Shown in pieces: positions 55,827 through 64,000 of a stretch of 64,000 nucleotides of DNA. Position numbers and translations under genes: made by a program. Position 1 is the stretch's first letter. Each line of letters starts with the position of its first letter. The stretch covers positions 21,389,218 to 21,453,217 of the forward strand of contig OZ022592.1 of NCBI GenBank assembly GCA_963669155.1, given 5' to 3'. The stretch is from Arbacia lixula (Eukaryota > Echinodermata > Echinoidea > Arbacioida > Arbaciidae). The notes below the pieces were generated by a model. That model saw only the letters and a program-made list of their open reading frames with translations, ran no database searches and was not told the DNA's origin.

Positions 55827-57402
55827 ATGCTTGTTATTAGTGAGAGAACTTTCTGTTTCTGGGCTTATTTTAATTAGAAGGTATATGAGTAGTAAAGATA
55901 GCATGCTCAATCCTGTTAATCCACCTGAATTATACCTGCAGCAGATTACTGAATATAATTACATGTAGTAAGAATAAATACATGTAAGAATCGTGGGTTG
56001 ATATTATCCTATGCAGGTTTCCAATGTAATGTTCTTTTTATTGATTTGCAGGATGGAGCAGGCTATCGTACCCCAACTACTGGGTATATGCCTTATTTTT
56101 TTTTTCTCAAACTTTTATTAAAATGTTCACATGTATTGTTAATAGGAGTCAAAATTTTGATTACTCCAGGCATGTGAGAGAGAAGGGGATTATAAAAAGA
56201 GAGAAAGGGGGTGATGAAGAGAAATGTGAACAAACATAAGAAGAGGGGAAAGAGAAAGTTGGTGTAAGGAGGGGAGGGCAGGGAGAGAGGTGGTTGGCAT
56301 AAGGAGGGGAAAGGATGTAAAAAGGTATTGAGAATAACATATAGAGTATGAGAGATCCAGAAATGTCAAAAGAGAAAGACTGAGAAAAGGGAGTACACAA
56401 ATACTTATTTTGGCCTAGATGTGTGTTCTAGAATTCTCAAATAATGTCTATACTCTGTTCCTCATCTCTCCTTCTATTTCTCTCACACACTCAATATTTA
56501 TCTCTTCATCTGTGATCTGTCCATCGCTTTCACGCTCGCACTATTCAAATTTCATGTAGGCTTCACAGCATACAACGCACGAAACAACTCACTGCACATT
56601 ACATGAAAATATGCATATGGGACTTCGTACGAATTTACCCTTCGTATTGGGAGACGGTGGGGGGAAAAATCTGATTTCGACCCGATTAAACACGAATCAC
56701 CCCAAAAATGTATATATCTTAGCTAGATATATTAATTTCCAACTCGGATATGGTTTGAATTAGCGGGCTCAACATTTTTGTGTGCGTGAAAAGAGACAGT
56801 TTCTAAAGAAAACAATCTCGACTTATTCGGGAGACGTGTAGGGGGAAAAAAATTATCGGATCTACTTTCACGGTCTGCATACGGAAAAGGCACACACACA
56901 CGTTCGTATATTTTAATACGCGCACACACACACGCACACACACAAAAAAATAGTGATGAAAATGTGAAATATAGCATTGATAACGCAACTATTTCTACCT
57001 GTTAAGCCTATTGATTATTATTTATGACATCATTAATATATCACAGGTAAAGAAATATACACACAACTATTAATTACATGAGTTTTCACCCTTTGAAAAT
57101 AAAAGCTAATATTTCTCTGGAGCTCTGTATATGATTTTCTGTGGGACACCCGGGGCCGTGATGAGAGGATAGCCATGACGTTACGTCACATAGACTGAGT
57201 GGATTTCGTGACTGGTTTTCATGCCCGGAAGAGAGGCCATTTTTGTGGTACTTTAGTTGAGGATATCAAGAGGCTAGACGATTTTTGTGATATCATATGT
57301 TGATAAACAGATTATAAATAGCATAAGCTTTCACTAGATACAAAATTCATGGATATTTTTTTCCCTCTTATATCAACTTTAAAGTTGCACTGCTGCGAGA
57401 AA
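55827..57402. other. Non-coding DNA right of the satellite
   Basis: 56165-56390 is purine-rich (GAGAGAAGGGG). 56885-56945 holds a CA-rich run. No gene is supported. Confidence 0.4.
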
Positions 57403-57425
57403 CCTAACCCTAACCCTAACCCTAA
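57403..57425. repeat. Short internal telomere tract
   Basis: About four CCCTAA units in the same orientation as the large array, followed directly by a CpG-rich stretch (57426-57530) with GGCCATGGCCGGCCGGCC. Confidence 0.9.
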
Positions 57426-58329
57426 GCGCAGCCCGGGTAGGGCTATACGCTAGGCCTTATAGGCTAGGCGCGCGCGGCCATGGCCGGCCGGCCACTGCAC
57501 TGCGTGCCTGCTGAGCACTGCACTGCATTTTGTTTTTGTTTTTTACAGCAAACTTGATGTGGACGTGACCTTGCCCAAAATCATACTGTAATTGTTGCCA
57601 TAAATGTCTCCTAGATCTATTCCTTGAATTCCGTAGCCCACTTAGCCTGACCAGAGCGTTGTGTGCATTTATGCAGCATTCAACCAGAACCAGAATTAGA
57701 TCTACATTAGATCTAGACCGATAATAATTGTCTAACCTCGCTCGCTATAGCTGCGAGCTGCAGTGCAATGCATAGCATGCAGTGCGTGCGGCCAGCGCGG
57801 CCGGCCCGGGCCCGGCCGCGCCATGCATGGTGATATGCGTATTAGGTACAGTACTCGCCTGCCCCGAATATGACAACCTCTGCCATTGGCTTTTGGTCTG
57901 ACACATGTGTATTTAAAGCTAAAACGCAAACGCAAAGTTTGACCAATGAACATAATTCTAACATCATCGGAAAGCTTAGAAAAAACTGCACAATGACTCA
58001 TGGGAACTAAGCTGAACGATACCATCAAGCGAAATGGTTCGTGTGGGAAATCGTTTGTAGTGACATAAAGTAGGACTTTACGTTGAGTTTCATCCTGTTT
58101 TTTTTTTATATGAAAGGGATATTTTTGACCCCAAAACGCGAATAAAATTAACATCCATGTAAAGATTTCAATTATTGAATGGAAATAATATGATACCATC
58201 AGCAATATATCATTGGAACTAAGGATAAAAGTGTGAATTTTTTTCAGGAAAGACAAATTTGTTAACAAACATGCAATTTCCAATGGTATTTACATAGAGT
58301 GGTAGACACGCGCGGAAAGCACGCGCAGT
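57426..58329. other. CpG-rich patches and non-coding DNA
   Basis: GC-rich patches at 57426-57530 and 57740-57830 share words such as GGCCGGCC and GCAGTGCGTGC in inverse and direct arrangement. A 183-codon ORF on the minus strand crosses the second patch without a recognised domain. No gene is called. Confidence 0.4.
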
Positions 58330-59235
58330 TAGTGTCCCATAGGATTCGATATGGGGTTTTGTAATAAGTGGAAACATATTATGTGAGAACATGGTATCTA
58401 AAAAGTCGTTAGTGTTCTCATGGATTCCATAGTTAAGAAGATTTATATTAAAGTCGCCCATGATATATATTTCTTTCTTTTCACTTTCCAATATTTGTAG
58501 TACAGATTGCATTTTCTCATTGAAAGAAGACACATCAGAATCAGGCGGTCGATATATACAACCAATGATAATAGATTGATCCTTTTGAGGGATTTCCACA
58601 AAGATAAGTTCATAGTCGTTAACAGAACATGATAAATCAGAACGATATATATATGTAAAGTCATTTTGTATATAAAGGGCAACTCCACCACCTATCCTGT
58701 GTGGTCTACACAAATTTATAAGAGAATAATTTTCAATATCATACATATTGATATTTATATTACTATTAAACCAAGTTTCAGATACTGCAACTACACTGAA
58801 ATCGTGATCAAGGGATGACAATAATAATTGTAATTCATCAAATTTATTTTTTAAACTTCTTGCATTCAGGTGTAACATAGAAAATGCAAATTTCTTATTA
58901 TGAATTTTACTATTGAAATCTTCGCAGAAAACATACTTTGAAGCATTATCTAAACTTAAATTAGAGCCATCATCTGACAATACATTCTGTTCGTATTCAT
59001 TCAGCTGATCAAAGGAGTTTGGATTAAATGGATTTATTTTCAAATGTTGTAATTTATCTAAATTGGTATGGGTATTTAAGTGGAAAAAAAACATACATGG
59101 TCAAGTAAAACTCATCGTCATCAATAACATAATTGAATGGGAAAATATTGGATAAACACTTCATGCATAACCATGGCTCAGTAGAAGATGATAAAGAAGA
59201 TAAAGATGAGTTGTCGCAATTTACACACACACACA
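58330..59235 (-). pseudogene. Non-LTR retrotransposon fragment: AP-like endonuclease domain
   Basis: On the minus strand an N-terminal piece (CxxC and WLCMKCLSNIFPFN, 59110-59216) is followed, after a one-base frame change at the T-run near 59083-59090, by a 291-codon frame. That frame carries the endonuclease motifs HLNARSL, SETWF (catalytic Glu, about residue 106), GGGVALYI, IIGCIYRPP and IMGDFNINLL (GDFN, about 213-216). This is the EEP/APE-type nuclease at the N-terminus of ORF2 in CR1/L2/Jockey-like elements. Similarity stops after PLITKP (about residue 248). The reverse transcriptase is absent. The stray 5' piece is unusual because LINE copies normally lose their 5' part. Confidence 0.8.
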
Positions 59236-59242
59236 CACATTC
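59222..59242. repeat. (AC)n microsatellite
   Basis: A short CA run; it encodes the CVCVCV stretch of the minus-strand frame, so the frame upstream of it is unreliable. Confidence 0.9.
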
Positions 59243-59401
59243 ACACAAGTAAGTTAAACAGAACAAAATAATCAACAAAATAAGAAGAGTAATGTTACAA
59301 CTGAGACAGAGGCATGGCAGTACCCTGACAAAAAAAAAATAACAGTCAAAGTCTGTATGACACAAACCGGCACATAGTGTTCAACAAGTTCAAATAGTAT
59401 T

Positions 59402-59680
59402 CAGTCGATCGATCTATCTATAACCTATCTATCTCTCTGTCGGCCTATATATTTATATCAAACTACCTATCTCTTCATTTAGTTGTATATTCATTAATAG
59501 CTGTCTATCTCAATCTATCTATCTAACTATCTATCTATCTATTACTCTCTATCTCTCTATTTAGGTATATATATATCTCTGTCTGTCTATCTATCAAACT
59601 ATCTATCTCTCGATACATTTGTAAATTTATCGCATTAAATTTATCATCTTCATGTATATCTCTCAATCTATCTCTCAAGC
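59402..59680. repeat. CTAT-type microsatellite region
   Basis: Interrupted (CTAT)n and CTCT words over about 280 bp. Confidence 0.85.
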
Positions 59681-62387
59681 GGTAGCAGAAATTATGTTAT
59701 GTTAAGACATTCATTTTAGGAAATATTGCCGTGATAAAACTGGACTCGATATCAAACAGTATCACCAAAAATAATAATATACGGATCTGATTCAGATAGC
59801 CTTTGGATAAGGCCTCGCGCTATAGGTACTCGATTTTTTCAGATAATTTTTGAATACTGTATAATGACTTTACAATAAAATATATTTTTTTCTTAGTACA
59901 ATATTTTTACGGAATATTATCTTGTGTGATTCGTGTTTATATCTCCTCCTGTTTGACCGCAAATCACAAATTCCCGCCCAATTGAATCGAGAGAGTTATG
60001 AGGTTGGAGCATTCAAACAACTATACTGAACAATTTCAGAATTGTATAACTACTAAACTTAAGTGTTTCAAAGCGAACTACTAAGTTAATACTGTAAAAC
60101 AATGAAGAGCAAAAACTGATATCCCTGTCCAATCCGCCGCGCCAAAACAAAAAGGAAGATCTCGAAAAATAGTTTGCGCGATGACTGCCATAGAATACGA
60201 AAGAGTATAGTCTAGATAACCACATACTAGTACAGCATGAAAGGTTACACGTGTAAGGCAGTGGAAGAATCTTTACAACATAACCATCACAGGTACAGAC
60301 CGGTATTGTGAAATGATAACAAAAAATAATAAGGAGTTTTGACACCCCTCTGCATTTTATAAAAAAAAAACATCGATCTCACAATTTGTTTTAGGGATAG
60401 GTTCGTTTTTTCGTTTCAAATTTTCGCGTCTTTATTTTCCTCCAAATCAACAAAATATCATCAGGTACAACACACACACACACACACAATTTTCGTTGTT
60501 TTGAGAATATTACTTTTCGAGGAAGGGGGCGGGGTTGTCAGGGTTCTCGCGGCACTCCTTTAGCAAAATAAAGGGGGAGAGGGGTAGCGCAATCCCCTTA
60601 GAAAACTAAAGAGGCTGAACTAGTAAAATTGCCAATATTCTTGTTACTTGCGTCTCCTCCTACGTTTTTGGGAACTGTTCTAAGTATCATAAGTTTTGTT
60701 ATCATTTGTCATTATTATAGGATCATGCGTTCATCATCGTTTCGTCTGCCAAATCGTTCGTTATAAAAGCGATGCATTTTATTTTTCAACCTTTTCTTTG
60801 AAGTACATGCATCGTTTGCCAGGTTTAAAAAATGATGCAATGATCTGCCCAGCTTGAATTTTTCAAAAGCACGGATTTCCTGTCTTTTCACTGCAGATGA
60901 AAAGAAAGCCCTATGTCGATCAAGCGCCAACTAATAATCCTCCACTATATTCAATGGAGCTTCAATCCCGGATTCTACCTCAATAATAGACCGGCCCGAT
61001 AACCTGTATACGCATGAATGACTTGGTGGATACCACAAACGAGACGGCTTACAACATTGTAAGCTATTCAATTTCGGGCCATGTACTGTGTATAACAGCG
61101 ATCCATCGATAGCGCGCGTGAGTGCTGCATATTATGCACAAAAGCAATAATGTATAGAGCGAGTTCGGAATTCGCTGCTTCTAAAGGAATTATATTCGGC
61201 GCAGACAGATCCAGGAAAGGGAATCTAAAGTCTCACAAAATATCGTTAACTGACTTGTTTGTGTTTGTATACGAATATCCTCATCGGAATCAACATAAAA
61301 TGGAAATGTACGTTATGCTCTGTAAAAATAAACTTTTGCGAAAAGAAAAGTTTGTAAATGAAAGAAATATGTACTTTTACGCCCGTAATGCAGTTTGGAT
61401 ACCAGCGTCTGTGTAATATAAAATGCTTTCAATGATAAATCTGGCTTCATGACAAACGCAGGCGCACTCGCGATAAACAGACAGTAAAATGAACGACATA
61501 TGGGCAGCAATAGTTCTCCCTGATCAATATCCCTGAAAGGACTGGTTTAGACAAATTTTCATTACGTTATTAACTATGAAACTATACTTTTGTCACTTGA
61601 ACATAACTTGCCCGCGGGGAAGGGCCTATACGGAAGTTTAGTGCAGAGGGCGGGCAACGCCATGGTATAATAGTATCCACCGAATTCGACCAGTGAACTC
61701 GACACATGTGTATACGCGCATGCAAATTGGCAGTGCTACATGTACATGCTGTATGCATCAGTGAAATGGAGCGTGAAGGAACGCATCTTCAGAAGTCGCC
61801 GACCGATCGATAAAGACCAGTAAAGTAAGTTTGCTGAACAAAAGAACGATTGCGTAATACAAATCCATGTGTGAAGTTCGGAGGTCACTAATGCATCGTG
61901 CTGGATTTCTTCTCCCAATAATGCATGTCGAAGAGATGAATCCTTCATGTTCAGTTGCTTTTTGTCATCCCTCTCTTTCTGAGCTTATATCTTTGCTATT
62001 TGTGAACCATTTTAAAGATTTTTGTGTCATTGTAAAGCTAAGAAAACGATATACAACTTTGTTACGGATTGTTTGATAAGTTTTTTTTTTAAAAATGATT
62101 TTTTTGACAGGAGAATACTGTGCTTCGATTTTTTTTTGCAAAAAAAAGAACAATAAATTTTAGACAGAAATTGATTAAAATCATGAATCATATGAGAAAA
62201 ATAATCTCACAGTGCCACAAAGCATGAAATTTTTTACAACTTTCATGTACAAATGTTGGCTCTACGATGCTCCAGTCCGGAGATATAAGCGTTAGAAAAC
62301 GGACCTACGTTTCGATTTTCTTCAAATCGTCGAACGGGAGAAAACCTCCGGCACAGAGGGGTTTTACCCCCGGCAAGTTAAGAGTTA
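59681..62387. other. Non-coding DNA
   Basis: Small ORFs (such as 60715-60930 minus, which starts at TTG, and 61150-61416 plus) show no domains. A CA run lies at 60470-60488. Nothing else supports a gene. Confidence 0.4.
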
Positions 62388-63696
62388 AGAGCGCGAGGCC
62401 CCCAGTTTGAATCGTGGTGTTGAAAGAGTCAATTTTTCTATTCCTTTTGCAATGTTTACTTTGTCACTTTCTTCTGTTCTATCCCTCACTTTTGTCATTC
62501 TCTTTGAGATTTTCTTTCCCTTTTCCCTCTCACCCCTTTATCTTTCATGACTATTAATTACATGTTGTTTACATTATATTTGACCATTTGGGCAAATCTT
62601 TGCAATGTTAGTATGTTGTAGGTGTGCTATGAGCTTTCGTTCGCGTTGCATTTGATTTCTTATGAATAGATGGTGTCACCGTGTAAGGTCCATGGTGCCA
62701 CCGTGCATTACCATCCCATGTCTGTGAACGAAGTTGACAATACAGACCACCTTATACTTGTCCACAAGTATGTCTCGTTCAACTTGTTTCTTGCAGAGTC
62801 AATTCTCTCAGCTTTATGTAGCTCACAACCGTATTCATATACTTGCTAATTACGTTACAGTGCTGCCGTGCGTTTTCTATGACCGCGATATCAGCTAACA
62901 TGAACATGATGACGAAATGATGTCAGATGTTAGAATGTATGTCGCAATATCATACAAGGTCCTGGATGGTACGATCGAGGTTTCACCGGAAGTATCGCGC
63001 AACAAAGACAAAAAAAAATGTTATGAACTGTGGTCTCCTGCACAGGAAGAAAAGCAACACAACAGTAGCTGAGTCATACACGCGAGCCAAAACGAAACCA
63101 TTTACCATGTTTATAAAGAGCGTTATCATGTATGTTGTATCATTCCATACTGAATGCACAGCAAATGGCCAATGCTATCGTATCAGCTGTCTTCTAGTAG
63201 TTTGACTTTGGCATCAGAGCTCGGATTCGTTTCTCTAAGACTAGAACTTTTTTTGTTGTTCAAATTGCATTGTAGAGCAAACGTCTCAGCACCTGTGCTT
63301 AAATCTCTGCGTGGTACATGAAAGCTCAAGTTTGAAGTCGGACGAACTTTTGTAAAGTAGCTAATCAAGGTAAGATGGCCTTCGTTTAAACCAATCCTTC
63401 GTTATACTTTGACCATGATGACGACGCTGAACACATTTCTCTTTCCGTGAGAGAGAAAGGGGTGGGTGGGGCCAGTAACACAGTTGGAAAAAGAGAAAGG
63501 ATGAGAAGAGAAGAGAAGAGAAAGAGAGAGAGAGAGAGTGGAAGGATGCAGAGAGTTCTCTTTTCTGCTTTTCCTTTGTCTCTGTCTCTGTATGTCTGTC
63601 TGTCTTTCTTTCATCCATTTTCTCTCATTCCCTCTCTACCCCCCCCCCCCCTCTCTCTCTCTCCGTCTCGCCCTATTCCTCATCTCCGTCTTAAAT
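62388..63696. repeat. U repeat, partial unit C
   Basis: Starts inside the tRNA-like module (only the T-arm part remains, GCGAGGCCCCCAGTTTGAATC) and continues through the ORF (62927-63205) and the GA/CT segment to the next hairpin. Confidence 0.88.
62927..63205 (+). CDS. Hypothetical 92-residue ORF of the U repeat, copy 4
   Basis: Equivalent to 3239-3517 with changes at about six residues. No recognised domain. Confidence 0.2.
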   Translation: MLECMSQYHTRSWMVRSRFHRKYRATKTKKNVMNCGLLHRKKSNTTVAESYTRAKTKPFTMFIKSVIMYVVSFHTECTANGQCYRISCLLVV

Positions 63697-64000
63697 TAGA
63701 AGGTGATCTGTCGGTTACGACAGATCACCTTCTACATTGTTCTAATTTCGTTAGAATTTTCTTTCTTACTTTTATTCCATGCCCCCCACTTTTTTGTGGC
63801 ATCTATATCTCAACAATGCACCTGTCATGTTTCACCAACTTTAATCATGTATAGGTATGTTTGTGAACATGTTCCCGCAACATTTCCAAGGTCATTTTAT
63901 AATCGTGACGTCATCTACGAGCAATTTAATCAAAACCAATTATTTGATATATCTCTTGAACTAATAATGTATATGTTTTGAAATTTGACATGCATGAAGT
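63697..64000. repeat. U repeat, next unit, cut by window end
   Basis: Opens with a perfect 17-bp hairpin (63697-63713 with 63718-63734, loop GTTA), identical to 1381-1418. The following sequence matches 1419-1690 closely. The unit continues beyond the window. Confidence 0.9.

Noticed and set aside
57732-58283. 183-codon minus-strand ORF
   Set aside because: No domain recognised, and it runs through a low-complexity GC patch; position suggests chance.
60715-60930. 71-codon basic minus-strand ORF
   Set aside because: It starts at TTG, has no known domain and no nearby gene signals.

Overview
The window is animal nuclear DNA. The likely source is an invertebrate deuterostome, most plausibly an echinoderm such as a sea urchin. 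Four things point that way: TTAGGG-type telomere repeats, a TRIM-like protein with one B-box, a coiled coil and a propeller-like region, a mag-type Ty3/Gypsy retrotransposon, and a mobile-element mix typical of marine invertebrates. The species call is inference. The DNA is AT-rich and dominated by repeats. I can support only one host protein gene, plus coding remnants of mobile elements.

Layout. 1-784 holds mobile-element ends around a 73-bp tandem repeat. 785-4177 is a dimer of a composite repeat (called U here, about 2.8 kb per full unit). 4178-9711 is a 330-370 bp repeat family, split by a Penelope-like element (4391-5548, 13-bp target duplication), followed by a repeat block. 9940-11945 is C-rich minisatellite. 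11946-17010 holds the TRIM-like gene, with a possible untranslated first exon near 12.2 kb and the coding exon at 15334-17010. 20.6-22.2 kb has GA-rich DNA, a dispersed repeat and a CCGAAGG palindromic array. 22262-28810 is a minus-strand retroposon-like element split by a Ty3/Gypsy element (23690-28727) with identical LTRs, a perfect 5-bp target duplication and a broken coding frame. 28.8-32.06 kb has a MITE-like element and 50-bp and 70-bp tandem repeats. 32065-41262 repeats the order of 785-9711 as a second, diverged copy.

A gap of exactly 200 N follows at 41301-41500. Then comes about 4.1 kb of (CCCTAA)n running into 0.7 kb of a variant hexamer, CCCGTA (45633-46333). Next are six tandem units (called V here, 46422-55826) that share their core with U. 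This polarity, pure telomere then variant repeats then subtelomeric satellite, is what the left end of a chromosome looks like. The simplest reading is that a real chromosome end was scaffolded, or fused, into the interior after the gap. From 55.8 to 62.4 kb the DNA is mostly non-coding, with a non-LTR retrotransposon fragment (about 58330-59235) and a short internal telomere tract (57403). U repeats return at 62388 and run off the window.

The strongest observations are the telomere at the gap with its variant hexamer, the alternating dimeric pattern of the V satellite, the shared U/V core (hairpin, CpG/Z-DNA-prone tract, CRE sites and tRNA-like Pol III boxes), and the young but coding-dead LTR element nested in another element. 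I found no evidence of a new enzymatic or defence system.
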